DNA of 64,000 nucleotides from Ruegeria sp. R14_0 (GTDB lineage: Bacteria > Pseudomonadota > Alphaproteobacteria > Rhodobacterales > Rhodobacteraceae), in NCBI RefSeq assembly GCF_017743975.1, contig NZ_JAGHRC010000001.1, positions 1,143,438 to 1,207,437 of the forward strand, written 5' to 3'. The notes beneath the pieces are model-generated. The model saw only the letters and a list, made by a program, of their open reading frames with translations, made no database searches and had not been told where the DNA came from. Made by a program: the position numbers and the translations under genes. Positions 44,631 through 55,561 of this stretch are shown here, one piece after another. Numbering within the stretch: position 1 is the stretch's first letter; the number at the start of each line of letters is the position of its first letter.

Positions 44631-45854
44631 ATGCGCACGATCATTTCTTTTGCCGCCCTCTTTCTTTCCGTTATTCTGCTGCAGCTCTCAACGGGCGGCG
44701 TTGGTCCATTGGATGCTATTTCGGGCATCACGCTCGAATTTACCACGGAACAGATCGGTCTGCTGGGCTCGGCGCATTTCGTGGGCTTTTTCGTAGGATG
44801 CTGGTGGGCACCCCGGCTGATGGGCAGCGTCGGTCACTCGCGCGCCTTTGCGGTCTGCACCGCTCTGGGGGCGATGGGCCTGATCGGGCACACCCTGACC
44901 GAAAACCCCTATATCTGGGCCGTACTTCGTGTCGCATCCGGAACGTGCGTCGCAGGCGCTTACACGGTGATCGAGGCCTGGCTGAACGCCAAAGTCACTA
45001 ATGAAACGCGCGGACGCGCAATGGGCACTTACCGCATCGCTGATATGGGTGCCTCGCTGTGCGCACAGCTGATTATCGCGGTTCTGCCGCCTGCGTCCTA
45101 CGTGTCGTACAACTTGCTGGCAATCTTGTGCTGCGCGTCTTTGTTGCCGCTGACGCTGACGACGGCAAGCCAGCCCAAGACGCCAGATGCCCCGCGCCTG
45201 AAACCCAAGCTGGCCTGGCGCAGCTCACCCCTCGCCGTTGCTGGCGTGATCGTAGCGGCACTGAGTTCCGCATCATTCCGGATGGTGGGGCCAGTTTACG
45301 GTCAGGAAGTCGGGTTGGACGTCGACCAAATCGCTTTCTTCCTGGCCTCGTTCGTTTTGGGCGGCGCGTTGGCGCAATACCCGGTCGGATGGCTGGCTGA
45401 CAAATATGACCGACGCTGGGTGTTGATCTGGCTATCCGGCGCCGCGGTGATCAGCTGTGGCGTGACGATGGCCGCCAGCGGCACCGGGACTCTGGGTGTG
45501 ATGCTTGCCGCCGTGATCTTTGGCCTGACGACCTTCCCCATTTTCTCGGTATCATCGGCCCATGCGAATGACTTTGCCACGACCGAAGAACGGGTCGAAT
45601 TGTCTGCCGCACTGATGTTCTGGTTCGCGCTCGGGGCGATTGCCTCGCCCTACATTTCATCGACCCTGATTCAGCAGTTCGGCCCTGGTGCTCTATTTGC
45701 CTTTGTCGCAATAGGCCATGTGTTCCTGATCGTCTTTGGCCTTGCCCGGATGCGGTCACGCCCCACGCCCGAAGAGAGGACAAACTATGTCTACGCCCCG
45801 CGCACGTCGTTCACCATCGGTCGTTTGCTAAAGCGGTCGCGCGAGGAGCAATAG
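44631..45854 (+). CDS. MFS transporter (YcaD-like)
   Basis: This 407-residue carrier has 12 membrane segments. The N-terminal half contains GLLGSAHFVGFFVGCWWAPRLMG and ETRGRAMGTYRIADMGAS; the C-terminal half contains YPVGWLADKYDRRWVLI, the repeated MFS loop. It is close to the YcaD branch with no known substrate. A terminator follows. Confidence 0.9.
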   Translation: MRTIISFAALFLSVILLQLSTGGVGPLDAISGITLEFTTEQIGLLGSAHFVGFFVGCWWAPRLMGSVGHSRAFAVCTALGAMGLIGHTLTENPYIWAVLRVASGTCVAGAYTVIEAWLNAKVTNETRGRAMGTYRIADMGASLCAQLIIAVLPPASYVSYNLLAILCCASLLPLTLTTASQPKTPDAPRLKPKLAWRSSPLAVAGVIVAALSSASFRMVGPVYGQEVGLDVDQIAFFLASFVLGGALAQYPVGWLADKYDRRWVLIWLSGAAVISCGVTMAASGTGTLGVMLAAVIFGLTTFPIFSVSSAHANDFATTEERVELSAALMFWFALGAIASPYISSTLIQQFGPGALFAFVAIGHVFLIVFGLARMRSRPTPEERTNYVYAPRTSFTIGRLLKRSREEQ

Positions 45855-45858
45855 AAAA

Positions 45859-45879
45859 GGGCCGGGAAATTCCCGGCCC
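45859..45879. terminator. Bidirectional terminator between the MFS and flotillin genes
   Basis: GGGCCGGGA (45859-45867) and TCCCGGCCC (45871-45879) form a perfect 9-bp stem with a 3-base loop. On the minus strand TTTTC follows; on the plus strand the tract is ATGTCTTTATT. It sits between the two convergent stops. Confidence 0.85.
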
Positions 45880-45885
45880 ATGTCT

Positions 45886-47568
45886 TTATTGCTGACTTGG
45901 CGTCTCGTCCTCGACAAGCTCCGCCTCTTCCAGTGCCCCGACAGTCGGTTCCAAAGTGGAATCCAATGCGCCGTTAACGACACCGCCGACACCATTCTCC
46001 ATCGACAGGCCAAGCTCTTCGCCCAGCTTCTTGAGCGCAGGCATCTGCACGGCCATCCCCATGATCGAGTCCAGCGCCTGATTGACCACCGGTTTGTCGC
46101 TGTTGGTCGCAGTGCTGCCATTGGCACCGCCGATACCGCCAACCTGATGGATCTTGATCGAGTCGATCTTTTCGGCAGGTTTCACCATTTCCGAGATGAT
46201 CGACGGCATGGTCTCGATCCGTGCCAGATCAACCTTCATGCGGATCTGTTCCACCGACAGAGCATTGTCTGCCTCGACAATCGCACGCTTACCTTCCGCT
46301 TCGGCCAACATGTCGTTTTTCTTGGCCTCGGCCCGGATATTGAGCGCGTCAGCCTCGGCCTGCGCCTCTTCACGACGTGCCTCGGCACGGTCGGCGGCGG
46401 CCTCTTTATCGGCCTGTGCGGCCAAACGGATTGCAGTGGCCTGACGTTCCGCTTCACGGGTGGCTTCGATCAGGGCGATCTGCTTGATACGCTCAGCCTC
46501 GGCCACTTTCTGCGCGGTTGCGACGGCCTCAGTCGCCTTGGTCGCCTCGGCTCGGGCCAGATCGGCGGACGCACGGGCGCGGCTTTCCTCTTCGGATTTC
46601 TGCGCGATGATGATCTGACGCTCCTGTTCGGCCACTTCGATCTCACGCTCTTTGGCGATTTCGGCGTCGCGGATCTTGCGCTCGCGTTCGATCTCGGCGG
46701 CGCGAATGGCCTCTTCACGCGCGATCCGAGCGCGCTGCGTCTCGCGTACCGAGTCTTCGGTCCGGGCAGCGATCTCGGCCTCTTGCGCAACTTTCATCGT
46801 TTCGACCTTCTCGGCCTGCTCAATCCGCGCCTTGGCCTCGTCCTGTTCGATCAGCAGCTTCTGACGTTCAGCTTCCATCGCGGCACGGCGCACTTCTACC
46901 TCTGCCTCGGCATCGATCTGCGCGCGTTCCTTTTTGGACACTGCAATTACCTCAGCCAGTTTACGCATACCAACGGCGTTAAAGGCGTTGTTTTCGTCCA
47001 GAGCTTCAAACGGGGTCTGGTCCAGCGCCGTCAGCGAGACAGATTCCAGTGACAGACCGTTTTTCAGCAGGTCCTCGGACACCGCATTCTGCACCTCTTG
47101 CACAAAGTCGGCGCGGTTTTCGTGCAGACCGTCCATGGTCATCTGAGCAGCCACAGCCCGCAGACCATCGATCAGCTTGCCTTCGATCATCTCGCGCAAT
47201 TGCTCGACGTCGAAGGTCCGGTCACCCAGCGTTTGCGCGGCACGGGCAATGCCCTCTTCAGTCGCCATGACCGAGACGTAGAATTCGACGCCCACATCGA
47301 CACGCATCCGGTCCTTCGTGATGAGGGCAGCCTCACCGCTGCGCTGCACCTCAAGGCGCAGGGTCTTCATGTTGACGGGGCTCACCTCATGCAGCAGCGG
47401 CACGATGATGACGCCGCCATCCATGATGACTTTCTTTCCGCCCGCACCGGTCTTCACCAGGCTGACCTCTCGGGTCGCGCGTTTATATAGACGGCCAAGC
47501 ACAAGGCCTATGAACAAAAGTACCGCTAAAATGGTCACAACTGTGACGGCCAGGAATGGAAGTTCCAT
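45886..47568 (-). CDS. Flotillin-family membrane scaffold protein (YqiK-like)
   Basis: This 560-residue protein has one N-terminal membrane helix (residues 7-27), an SPFH/band 7 domain (about 45-200, VPLLHEVSPVNMKTLRLEVQ and DRMRVDVGVEF) and a very long Ala/Glu/Arg-rich coiled coil (about 210-450) with EA-repeats. A C-terminal glycine-rich tail ends PSQQ. Flotillins organise membrane microdomains. Its gene lies 34 bases after the YqiJ-like gene. Confidence 0.94.
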   Translation of the reverse strand: MELPFLAVTVVTILAVLLFIGLVLGRLYKRATREVSLVKTGAGGKKVIMDGGVIIVPLLHEVSPVNMKTLRLEVQRSGEAALITKDRMRVDVGVEFYVSVMATEEGIARAAQTLGDRTFDVEQLREMIEGKLIDGLRAVAAQMTMDGLHENRADFVQEVQNAVSEDLLKNGLSLESVSLTALDQTPFEALDENNAFNAVGMRKLAEVIAVSKKERAQIDAEAEVEVRRAAMEAERQKLLIEQDEAKARIEQAEKVETMKVAQEAEIAARTEDSVRETQRARIAREEAIRAAEIERERKIRDAEIAKEREIEVAEQERQIIIAQKSEEESRARASADLARAEATKATEAVATAQKVAEAERIKQIALIEATREAERQATAIRLAAQADKEAAADRAEARREEAQAEADALNIRAEAKKNDMLAEAEGKRAIVEADNALSVEQIRMKVDLARIETMPSIISEMVKPAEKIDSIKIHQVGGIGGANGSTATNSDKPVVNQALDSIMGMAVQMPALKKLGEELGLSMENGVGGVVNGALDSTLEPTVGALEEAELVEDETPSQQ

Positions 47569-47602
47569 GCAATATCCTCCGTGATGGGGTTAGAAATTTT
47601 GG

Positions 47603-48322
47603 TTATTCAGACATACCGACCAGAACGAACCGGTCGCGTCGTCGGTCGCGCAGCACCAGCACATCGGTGCCCTGTTCCAGCGAGTCCTTGTCCTGCAACG
47701 GCTCAGCGCGCAGGTAGTGGGTGTTGCCGAACCGATCCATGACGCGCACCTCGGCGGGGCGTCCGCGCGTGGCTGTGCCTTGGGTGATCACGCCGCGGCG
47801 ACGGGCGAGCAAACGTTCCGACATCGCCTCGGTCTCGGTCTTGGGCAACAGGCGAGCAAAGACGCCACCAAAGCCGCGGGCAAACCAAAGGCCAAAGGCG
47901 CCAGCCGGCAGTGCAGCGATCCAACTTGGCAGGTCAAAGCCCAACAGATCGCGCAGTGCCAGTTGCAGGCCCATACCTGACAGACCAAAGCCTGCCAGCA
48001 GAACAACCAGCCAGATCATGAACGGCACCTTGCCGATACCCAACCAGGCTAGAGGGCCAGCAGGTTCTGCACCCGGGGCGTCCGCCTCGACCTGGGCCAG
48101 GTCAAAGTCGCTCAGGTCGACATCTGCGTCGATATCCAGATCGAAATCGGCAAGGTCCAGGTCCGGGGCGTCAACAACATCCAGATCGACGTCGCCCTCG
48201 CCCGCCATCAGGCTTCCACCAAGGACCAGCGCGATCAGTTCCAGCCCAAGCAGGCCGAACAGCAACGCAAGTGCCAAGGTAAAGGGTGCAAATGCACCCT
48301 CGAGGAGAAAGTCAAACATCAA
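47603..48322 (-). CDS. YqiJ-family membrane protein with OB-fold (flotillin partner)
   Basis: This 239-residue protein has membrane helices at about residues 12-38, 100-120 and 132-155, and a C-terminal OB-like domain (RGVITQGTATRGRPAEVRV). Between the first two helices is a striking acidic loop of alternating Asp and hydrophobic residues (DVDLDVVDAPDLDLADFDLDID-type, residues 45-80), likely periplasmic or metal-binding. YqiJ/NfeD-type proteins partner with flotillin, and the gene order here supports that. Either of two adjacent ATGs at 48322 and 48319 could be the start. Confidence 0.9.
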   Translation of the reverse strand: MMFDFLLEGAFAPFTLALALLFGLLGLELIALVLGGSLMAGEGDVDLDVVDAPDLDLADFDLDIDADVDLSDFDLAQVEADAPGAEPAGPLAWLGIGKVPFMIWLVVLLAGFGLSGMGLQLALRDLLGFDLPSWIAALPAGAFGLWFARGFGGVFARLLPKTETEAMSERLLARRRGVITQGTATRGRPAEVRVMDRFGNTHYLRAEPLQDKDSLEQGTDVLVLRDRRRDRFVLVGMSE

Positions 48323-48340
48323 TCAGTTGCCCCTGTTATT

Positions 48341-48356
48341 GTATACTTTGGTATAC
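48341..48356. promoter_or_regulatory. Paired GTATAC palindromes upstream of the YqiJ-flotillin genes
   Basis: GTATAC-TTTG-GTATAC lies 19 bases before the YqiJ start. GTATAC cores are common in GntR-family operators, and the TATAC parts could also form an overlapping -10. The remaining bases up to metG (48357-48576) show no other structure that I can name. Confidence 0.4.
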
Positions 48357-48576
48357 TAAATAGATGGGTAGTCATTTCGAAAATTCAAGTAGTTGTGATT
48401 CCTATATACAACCTAAGGGCATCGTGGTTGCCCTCTGGCCCTGCAATTCCAAATCAGCGGGAAGCGCGATTTCTTCCTTTTGCCGCGCCTAAAATGCCGT
48501 CCTGACGAAAGCCGGGGTTTTGCTGGCCGGTCACATAAGGTAGACGGGCGCGCAGACAGACACGCGGAAACGGAAC

Positions 48577-50295
48577 ATGGCTCGGATTCTCATCACCTCG
48601 GCGATCCCCTACATCAACGGGATCAAGCACCTCGGCAACCTGATCGGCTCGCAATTGCCTGCCGACCTGTACGCACGTTATCAGCGTGGCCGGGGGAATG
48701 AGGTCATGTTCCTGTGCGCCACGGATGAACACGGCACCCCGGCAGAACTGGCGGCGGCGAAGGCAGGCAAGCCTGTGGCCGAATACTGCGCTGATATGTA
48801 CGCGGTTCAGGCCGATATCGCCAAGCGCTTTGGCCTCAGCTTCGATCACTTTGGCCGCTCGTCCAGCGAGCAGAACAAGCGTCTGACCCAGCATTTTGCG
48901 GGCAAGTTGGATGACGCGGGCCTGATCCGCGAGGTAAGTGAAAAGCAGGTCTATTCCAACGCTGACGGCCGTTTTCTGCCTGATCGCTATATCGAAGGCA
49001 CCTGCCCCAATTGCGGGTATGAACGTGCACGCGGTGACCAATGCGAAAACTGTACCAAGCAGCTGGACCCGACCGATCTGATCAACCCACGTTCAGCCAT
49101 CTCCGGCTCAACCGATCTGGAAGTGCGCGAAACCAAGCACCTGTATCTGCGGCAATCCGCAATGAAGGACCAGCTGGACGCCTGGATCGACAGCAAGACC
49201 GACTGGCCCATCCTGACGACCTCGATCGCCAAGAAGTGGCTGCATGACGGTGACGGTCTGCAGGATCGCGGCATCACCCGTGATCTGGATTGGGGCGTTC
49301 CCGTCAAGAAAGGCGATCAGGACTGGCCGGGGATGGAGGGCAAGGTCTTCTATGTCTGGTTCGACGCGCCGATCGAATACATCGCCTGCGCCAAGGAATG
49401 GGCGGATGCCAACGGCAAGACAGATGCCGATTGGGAGCGCTGGTGGCGCACCGACAAAGGCGCGGATGACGTACGCTATGTTCAGTTTATGGGCAAGGAC
49501 AACGTGCCCTTCCACACGCTCAGCTTCCCGGCCACCATTCTGGGCTCGGGCGAGCCGTGGAAGATGGTCGACCACCTGAAATCGTTCAACTATCTGAACT
49601 ATGACGGAGGTCAGTTCTCGACCAGCCAGGGCCGCGGCGTGTTCATGGATCAGGCACTGGAAATCCTGCCTGCCGATTACTGGCGCTGGTGGCTGCTGAG
49701 CCACGCGCCCGAAAGCAGCGACAGTGAGTTTACCTGGGAAAACTTCCAGCAATCGGTGAACAAAGACCTCGCCGACGTTCTGGGCAACTTTGTCAGCCGG
49801 ATCACCAAGTTCTGCCGCTCGAAATTCGGCGAGGCCGTCCCTGAAGGCGGCACCTATGGTGAGCGTGAGCAAGCGCTGATCCAGGAACTGACCAAACGCG
49901 TCCGCGCCTATGAAGGTCATATGGACGCGATGGACGTGCGCAAATCCGCGCAGGAATTGCGGGCGATTTGGGTTGCGGGCAACGAGTACCTTCAGGCTGC
50001 GGCACCTTGGTCGATCTTCAAAGAAGACCCCGAGCAAGCCGCCGCGCAAGTGCGGTTGGGCCTGAACCTGATCCGTCTTTATGCTGTGCTCAGCGCGCCA
50101 TTCATCCCAGAGACTACAGCCAAGATGCTGAGCGCAATGAACACACTGGACACGAGCTGGCCCGAGGATGTCTCAGCCGCGCTCGAGGCTCTGCCCGCAG
50201 GTCACGAATTCTCGGTGCCGGATGTGTTGTTCGCGAAGATTACCGACGATCAGCGCGAAGACTGGCAGACCCGGTTTGCCGGAACCCGCGACTGA
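48577..50295 (+). CDS. metG: Methionyl-tRNA synthetase
   Basis: This 572-residue class I synthetase charges tRNA-Met. The HIGH-type motif is HLGN at residues 18-21. The zinc knuckle has C143, C146, C156 and C159. The second signature reads FSTSQ at residues 347-351 in place of KMSKS. The anticodon-binding helical domain follows to the end, and there is no C-terminal dimerisation/tRNA-binding domain. The FSTSQ form is seen in related MetRS proteins as far as I recall, but the residue before it is Gln here (GGQFSTSQ). A strong terminator follows. Confidence 0.97.
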   Translation: MARILITSAIPYINGIKHLGNLIGSQLPADLYARYQRGRGNEVMFLCATDEHGTPAELAAAKAGKPVAEYCADMYAVQADIAKRFGLSFDHFGRSSSEQNKRLTQHFAGKLDDAGLIREVSEKQVYSNADGRFLPDRYIEGTCPNCGYERARGDQCENCTKQLDPTDLINPRSAISGSTDLEVRETKHLYLRQSAMKDQLDAWIDSKTDWPILTTSIAKKWLHDGDGLQDRGITRDLDWGVPVKKGDQDWPGMEGKVFYVWFDAPIEYIACAKEWADANGKTDADWERWWRTDKGADDVRYVQFMGKDNVPFHTLSFPATILGSGEPWKMVDHLKSFNYLNYDGGQFSTSQGRGVFMDQALEILPADYWRWWLLSHAPESSDSEFTWENFQQSVNKDLADVLGNFVSRITKFCRSKFGEAVPEGGTYGEREQALIQELTKRVRAYEGHMDAMDVRKSAQELRAIWVAGNEYLQAAAPWSIFKEDPEQAAAQVRLGLNLIRLYAVLSAPFIPETTAKMLSAMNTLDTSWPEDVSAALEALPAGHEFSVPDVLFAKITDDQREDWQTRFAGTRD

Positions 50296-50320
50296 TCAAC
50301 CGATCCAACCTGGATGAAGG

Positions 50321-50348
50321 ACGGAGGCTATGCGGCCTCCGTTTTTTT
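50321..50348 (+). terminator. Rho-independent terminator of metG
   Basis: ACGGAGGC (50321-50328) and GCCTCCGT (50335-50342) form an 8-bp stem with loop TATGCG, followed by seven T's. Confidence 0.95.
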
Positions 50349-50571
50349 GTGCAACTGTGGAAATGCCCGGAACCGCACCAAAAACGCCGACAGATATTGG
50401 TGTAAGTTATGCTGCAAGACGGAAAATTTCCGCCTGCCGCCACAACAGGACGCATTCAAGAAGCTTGAGCTATACCGCCAAAACGGCCATCCTGCATGAG
50501 AATTAAAACGACTCGTCAGGCCATTACGGTGGCCTCGGCGCAAAATCCTTGAGTTTAATGAGGCGCCTGCC
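50349..50571 (+). promoter_or_regulatory. Upstream region of the RND efflux operon
   Basis: No credible gene lies here. CGGAAA-A-TTTCCG at 50420-50432 is a 13-base palindrome and a candidate repressor site, about 140 bases before the adaptor start. A putative Shine-Dalgarno GAGGCG is at 50558-50565. The region is less GC-rich than its surroundings. Confidence 0.4.
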
Positions 50572-51738
50572 ATGTCCCTTGCAACCAAAAACTCCTTTTT
50601 CCGACACAGAGGTCCGGCACTGGCCGTTGCAGCGCTCGCCAGCCTTGGCGTCAGTTATGCTGCGCTTGCGCAGGACCAAGGCGACGCGCCACCGCCCAAA
50701 GTGTCGATTGCAGCCGCCTACACCGAAGAGATCACCGATGAGGCCGTGTTCATCGGGCGCGCCGAAGCGATCGACAAAGTTGACATCGTTGCGCGTGTTA
50801 ACGGGTTTCTGGAGACCCAGGATGTAGAAGACGGCGCGCTGGTCGAAAAAGACGATCTTCTGTTTACCATTGAGCCGGATCTTTACGAAGCGACGCTTGA
50901 ATCCCGCAAGGCCGATCTGGATCGGGCCGAAGCCAATCTGGAATTGGCCAAAGTCGATCTTGCCCGAAAAGAAGAGCTGTACAGACGTGACGCAACCCCG
51001 GAATCCGAACGTGACATTGCGCGGGCGAATGAGCTGGTTGCCGAGGCCGAAGTAAAAGCTGCCCACGCAGCGATCCAGCAAGCCGAACTGGACCTCAGCT
51101 ACACCGAGATTCACGCGCCCTTCGCTGGCCGCATTGGCAGGGTTGAGACGAGTGTCGGCGATGTGGTCGGGCCAACAAATCCGCCTCTGGTCAATCTGGT
51201 CAGCGAAGCCCCGATCTATGTAAATTTTTCGTTGAATGAAAAGCAGTTCACCTCGGTTCTTGAACAATATGGCGAAAGCGCCGCGTCGCTTGCCGAAAGC
51301 AACAAGAGCCCGAATGTCCATCTGACTCTGCCCAATGGTACCGCATTGGACGAAACCGGTGAGATCGTTTTTGTCGATAACCGTATTGACCCTTTGACAG
51401 GCGCGATCACGGTGCGTGCTGAATTTCCCAACGCAGACCGCCTGATCATCGACGGTCAGTTCCTGAGCGTGCAGATCGAGGCCCTGGAACCCACGCTTCA
51501 GGTGTTGATCCCGCAAGCCGCGCTACAGCGTGATCAACGCGGTGAATTCGTGCTGGTGGTCAACGACAAGCAGATGGTTGAACAGCGCTACATCACGACG
51601 GGCGACGTCGAGGGCACGGCGATCATCGTCACAGACGGGCTGCGCGAAGGTGAAAGCGTGATCGTCGAAGGCCTGCAGCGGGTTCGCCCCGGTGTTGCGG
51701 TGGATGCCGTCGTCGCATCCGAGCAGCCGGGAGAATAA
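50572..51738 (+). CDS. RND efflux periplasmic adaptor (HlyD/AcrA family)
   Basis: This 388-residue membrane-fusion protein has a signal peptide to about residue 33 (SYAALAQ). Lipoyl halves flank a coiled-coil hairpin (about 90-160, EANLELAKVDLARKEEL). A beta-barrel domain (about 195-290) and membrane-proximal domain complete the AcrA pattern. No lipobox is visible, so it is probably held by the pump. The pump gene follows three bases after the stop. Confidence 0.94.
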   Translation: MSLATKNSFFRHRGPALAVAALASLGVSYAALAQDQGDAPPPKVSIAAAYTEEITDEAVFIGRAEAIDKVDIVARVNGFLETQDVEDGALVEKDDLLFTIEPDLYEATLESRKADLDRAEANLELAKVDLARKEELYRRDATPESERDIARANELVAEAEVKAAHAAIQQAELDLSYTEIHAPFAGRIGRVETSVGDVVGPTNPPLVNLVSEAPIYVNFSLNEKQFTSVLEQYGESAASLAESNKSPNVHLTLPNGTALDETGEIVFVDNRIDPLTGAITVRAEFPNADRLIIDGQFLSVQIEALEPTLQVLIPQAALQRDQRGEFVLVVNDKQMVEQRYITTGDVEGTAIIVTDGLREGESVIVEGLQRVRPGVAVDAVVASEQPGE

Positions 51739-51741
51739 CGG

Positions 51742-54700
51742 ATGTTCTCAGCCCTGTTCATCAGCCGGCCAAAGCTGGCGCTTGTTATTTCGCTTGTCCT
51801 TACGATCATGGGCGGCATTGGCTATCTGGTCCTGCCTGTCGCCCAGTTTCCGGACATTACCCCACCCGTGGTCAGTGTAACGACCACCTATACCGGCGCG
51901 AACGCCGAAACCGTGGAAAACACCGTCGCCGCCCCGATTGAGGCGCAGGTCAACGGTGTGGACGACATGATCTATATGACGTCCACCTCATCCGATAACG
52001 GCTCGTATTCGCTGAACATTACGTTCGAAGTGGGCACCGACCCGGACATCGCATCCGTCAATGTGCAGAACCGCGTGGCGCAGGCCATGTCGTCCCTGCC
52101 CGCCGAGGTGACCTCATCTGGTGTGGTCACGCAAAAAGCATCGACCAATATGCTGTTGCTGGTCACGCTGACCTCGCCGAACGAGACATATGACAGTGTT
52201 TTTCTCTCAAACTATGCCTCGATCAACCTGAAAGACGCGCTGGCCCGTGTTCAGGGCGTGGGTAAAGCCGACGTTCTGACCAACCTGGAATATGCCATGC
52301 GGATCTGGATGGACCCGGACCAAATGGCGGCCCTGTCCATCACACCGGGTGACGTAATCAATGCCATCCGCGAACAGAATGTGGAAGTGTCGGCCGGTTC
52401 CATCGGCGCGCCTCCGGTACCCGAGGGGCAGACGTTTCAGTACACGATCAAAACCAAAGGCCGGCTGACATCCGCTGCCGAGTTTGGCGACATCGTCATT
52501 CGTACCGGTGATGCGGGCTCGATCGTGCGAGTCAAGGACATTGCGCGGGTCGAACTGGGCGCGGAATACTACGCGGCGTCGGGGTATTTCGACAGCGTTC
52601 CCGCGACCGTCATCGGTATCTATCAGGCCCCCGGCGCGAACGCGCTGGCGGTGTCAGAGCGTGTCGAGGCCGAGCTTGAGCGTTTGTCGCGCACTTTCCC
52701 GACGGACGTAGAGTACTCTGTCCCCTTCAACACAACGGACTTTGTGGAACAGTCCCTGAATGACGTGGTCTCGACCCTGATCCTTACATTCATTCTGGTG
52801 ATCTCGGTCGTGTTCGTCTTCCTTGGAAGCTGGCGCGCGACGATCATTCCAGCGGTTGCGATCCCGGTCTCACTAATCGGGACATTCGCATTCCTGCTGC
52901 TGTTTGGCATGTCGTTGAACACGATCTCACTGTTCGCCTTGGTTCTGGCCATCGGGATCGTGGTGGATGACGCCATCGTTGTGGTGGAAAACGTCGAACG
53001 GATCATCGCAGACGAAGGGCTCCCACCTGCCGAGGCGACGCGCAAAGCCATGGGACAGATCACCGGTCCGGTGATTGCAACCACGCTGGTTTTGCTGGCG
53101 GTGTTCGTGCCCGTGACCTTCATGCCCGGCATCTCGGGGCGGTTGTATTCACAGTTTGCCGTGACGATCTCGACCGCCGTGGTGATCTCGTCCATCAACG
53201 CACTGACTCTGTCGCCTGCGTTGTGTGGATTGGTTCTGAAAGCACGTTCCGGCCCGCCCAAAGGGTTGCTGGCCGTGTTCGAGAACTTTATCGGCACCAT
53301 CCGCAGCGGTTACGTCGCCATCGTGCGCAAACTTCTGATCCTGCCGATTGTCGGGCTGGGAATGATTGCAGCCTTTGCAGTGGGCACCGGTACGATCATG
53401 TCCAACACCTCCAGCGGGTTTCTTCCGCTTGAGGACAACGGCTATCTGTTTGTGGACATTCAGTTGCCCGATGCGGCGACTCTGGAACGGACCGAGGCTG
53501 TTTCGGCTCGCGTAGACGAGCAGATTCAACAGATCCCGGGCGTATCCAGCACCGTTCTGATCAACGGTTTCTCGCTGTTGAACGGCACGATCACCAACGG
53601 CGCTGCGATCTTCGTTAACCTCGACAACTGGGACCTGCGGCAGGAAGACGACCTGAGCGCAAACGCCATCCTCGCAAAGGTTCTGGCCATCGCGAATGGT
53701 GAATCCGCTGCCTCAATCGTGGCCTTCAACCCGCCGCCCATTCAGGGTCTGGGTATGTCGGCCGGTGTTGAGATGGAAGTTCAGCAAACCGGTGGCGGCT
53801 CGCCTCAGGATTTGGCCTCTGCGGTCGGTTCCTTTGTGTATTCGGCCAATCAGCGGCCTGAAATCGGCCAAGCCTACACCACCTTCAGGGCCAACGTTCC
53901 GCAGCTATTCGTCGATCTGGACCGGGAAAAAGCCAAGACGCTACAGGTGTCCGTGGCCGAGGTGTTCCAGACCATGCAGGCGCAGCTGGGTTCGTACTAC
54001 GTGAACGACTTTAACCTGTTCGGTCGGGTCTATCGCGTGATGATCCAGGCGGATGGTTCGTACCGCGACAATGTCGAGGATATCTCGAACCTTTATGTCC
54101 GTTCAACCAAGGGTGAGATGGTGCCTCTGGGCACTCTGATCGACGTCGAGAACGTGCTTGGCCCGGTTTTGCTGAAACGACACAACCTGTTCCGTTCGGC
54201 GACGGTAACGGCGGTTCCGGCCCCAGGGCTGTCCACCGGTGACGCGATCTCGGTGATGACCGAGGAGTCGACGACTGCCCTGCCCCCTGGCTATGCATTT
54301 GAATGGACCGGGACAGCGCAGCAGCAATTGGCGTCCGGCGGGCTGGTGATCGTGATCCTGGGGCTTGCGATCCTGTTCGGTTATCTGTTCCTCGTGGGCC
54401 AATACGAAAGCTGGACCTTGCCGGTATCGATCCTGCTCTCGGTGATCGTCGCCTTGTTCGGAGCGGTGGCCGCGGTGGCCATCGTGGGCAGTGACATCAA
54501 CCTGTATACGCAGATCGGGATGATCATGCTTGTGGGCCTGGCGTCCAAGAACGGCATTCTGATCGTGGAATTCGCGATGGAGCAACGGGCCAAGGGCCTG
54601 TCGGTCAAGGATGCCGCGGCCGAGGCTGCGTATCAGCGTTTCCGCGCGGTGATGATGACTGCCCTGTCCTTCCTTTTGGGTGTTGTTCCACTGTTGGCCG

Positions 54701-54879
54701 CAAGCGGTGCTGGTGCTGCCAGCCAAAAGGCCATCGGTGTCGCCGTGTTCGGCGGGATGCTGGCGGCCACCTTGGTCGGTGTGATCCTGGTGCCGGTCTT
54801 GTACGCCTTGCTGCAAGGGCTGCGGGAATGGATCAAGGGCACCAAGGACGACCCTGGCCCGACCGAAGAAGCCGCATAA
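51742..54879 (+). CDS. RND multidrug efflux transporter (AcrB/HAE1 family)
   Basis: This 1045-residue inner-membrane pump exports hydrophobic compounds with proton influx. It starts [20 protein letters not shown], the standard first helix. The proton-relay aspartate pair is in [20 protein letters not shown] (helix 4). There are two large periplasmic domains and 12 membrane helices. The conserved YESWTLP and [17 protein letters not shown] segments are present. An outer-membrane factor is not adjacent; the one at 60452 belongs to another export operon but could serve both. Confidence 0.96.
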   Translation: MFSALFISRPKLALVISLVLTIMGGIGYLVLPVAQFPDITPPVVSVTTTYTGANAETVENTVAAPIEAQVNGVDDMIYMTSTSSDNGSYSLNITFEVGTDPDIASVNVQNRVAQAMSSLPAEVTSSGVVTQKASTNMLLLVTLTSPNETYDSVFLSNYASINLKDALARVQGVGKADVLTNLEYAMRIWMDPDQMAALSITPGDVINAIREQNVEVSAGSIGAPPVPEGQTFQYTIKTKGRLTSAAEFGDIVIRTGDAGSIVRVKDIARVELGAEYYAASGYFDSVPATVIGIYQAPGANALAVSERVEAELERLSRTFPTDVEYSVPFNTTDFVEQSLNDVVSTLILTFILVISVVFVFLGSWRATIIPAVAIPVSLIGTFAFLLLFGMSLNTISLFALVLAIGIVVDDAIVVVENVERIIADEGLPPAEATRKAMGQITGPVIATTLVLLAVFVPVTFMPGISGRLYSQFAVTISTAVVISSINALTLSPALCGLVLKARSGPPKGLLAVFENFIGTIRSGYVAIVRKLLILPIVGLGMIAAFAVGTGTIMSNTSSGFLPLEDNGYLFVDIQLPDAATLERTEAVSARVDEQIQQIPGVSSTVLINGFSLLNGTITNGAAIFVNLDNWDLRQEDDLSANAILAKVLAIANGESAASIVAFNPPPIQGLGMSAGVEMEVQQTGGGSPQDLASAVGSFVYSANQRPEIGQAYTTFRANVPQLFVDLDREKAKTLQVSVAEVFQTMQAQLGSYYVNDFNLFGRVYRVMIQADGSYRDNVEDISNLYVRSTKGEMVPLGTLIDVENVLGPVLLKRHNLFRSATVTAVPAPGLSTGDAISVMTEESTTALPPGYAFEWTGTAQQQLASGGLVIVILGLAILFGYLFLVGQYESWTLPVSILLSVIVALFGAVAAVAIVGSDINLYTQIGMIMLVGLASKNGILIVEFAMEQRAKGLSVKDAAAEAAYQRFRAVMMTALSFLLGVVPLLAASGAGAASQKAIGVAVFGGMLAATLVGVILVPVLYALLQGLREWIKGTKDDPGPTEEAA

Positions 54880-54882
54880 TCG

Positions 54883-54914
54883 AAAAAGCCCCGCCAAATC
54901 GGTGGGGCTTTTTT
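54883..54914. terminator. Bidirectional terminator between the RND and TetR genes
   Basis: AAAAAGCCCCGCC (54883-54895) pairs with GGTGGGGCTTTTT (54901-54913) with one G-T pair and a 5-base loop. T runs are present on both strands. Confidence 0.93.
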
Positions 54915-54931
54915 CTGGAAGGGTTCAAATA

Positions 54932-55528
54932 CTAATCGCGCCCTGTCGCAAGGACTGCTTTCAGAGCTGCAGTCAGCATCGGTCGAATGATTTCACTTTC
55001 GTCCCCCGCCAAGGCATCGGCCCCGATGGAAACGCGTCCCACGAACATGCCTGAGATAATGCTCAGCACTACTCCGGCCTTTTGCTTCGCATCATCGCCG
55101 CCAATCAGCGATGCAAGTTCTTCGACCATTGGATTTCCCAGTTTGTCGCGAACCACCTCTCGCGCGGAGGCAGACCCGGATGACTTGATGGCGACAACCA
55201 CCGGATCAAAATCGCCTTGCGACCCGACTTTGCCCAAAGCGATGTCAACCAAGGCCGCGACCATCTGATCCTGCGACAGGCCGGCAAGCGGGCTCAGTTC
55301 AATGCACGCTTCCATCACTGTTTCGAAAAGACCGATTTTTGATCCGAAATAGCGGTTGATCAGGGCGACATTGCACCCCGCATCCGAGGCGATCTTTCGT
55401 GTACTGGCGCTTTCGTACCCGGCTCTTTGGAACTCGACGCGGGCGGCAGCCACAATTGAATCCTTTGTCGCATCCGAATTGCGCTTTCTGGCACTGCTCT
55501 CGATCTGTTGTTTTGCTTCGACACTCAA
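54932..55528 (-). CDS. TetR-family transcriptional regulator
   Basis: This 198-residue repressor-type protein has a TetR helix-turn-helix at about residues 22-68 (IVAAARVEFQRAGYESASTRKIASDAGCNVALINRYFGSK) and a helical ligand domain to the end. No ATG is available: the start is a TTG at 55528 with AGGTGA six bases upstream. It is convergent with the RND pump and divergent from an HD-domain gene, with candidate operators between the latter two. Control of the pump is plausible but not shown. Confidence 0.9.
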   Translation of the reverse strand: MSVEAKQQIESSARKRNSDATKDSIVAAARVEFQRAGYESASTRKIASDAGCNVALINRYFGSKIGLFETVMEACIELSPLAGLSQDQMVAALVDIALGKVGSQGDFDPVVVAIKSSGSASAREVVRDKLGNPMVEELASLIGGDDAKQKAGVVLSIISGMFVGRVSIGADALAGDESEIIRPMLTAALKAVLATGRD

Positions 55529-55561
55529 GTAATCACCTGTTGACTTACAGCTTCACCACGA

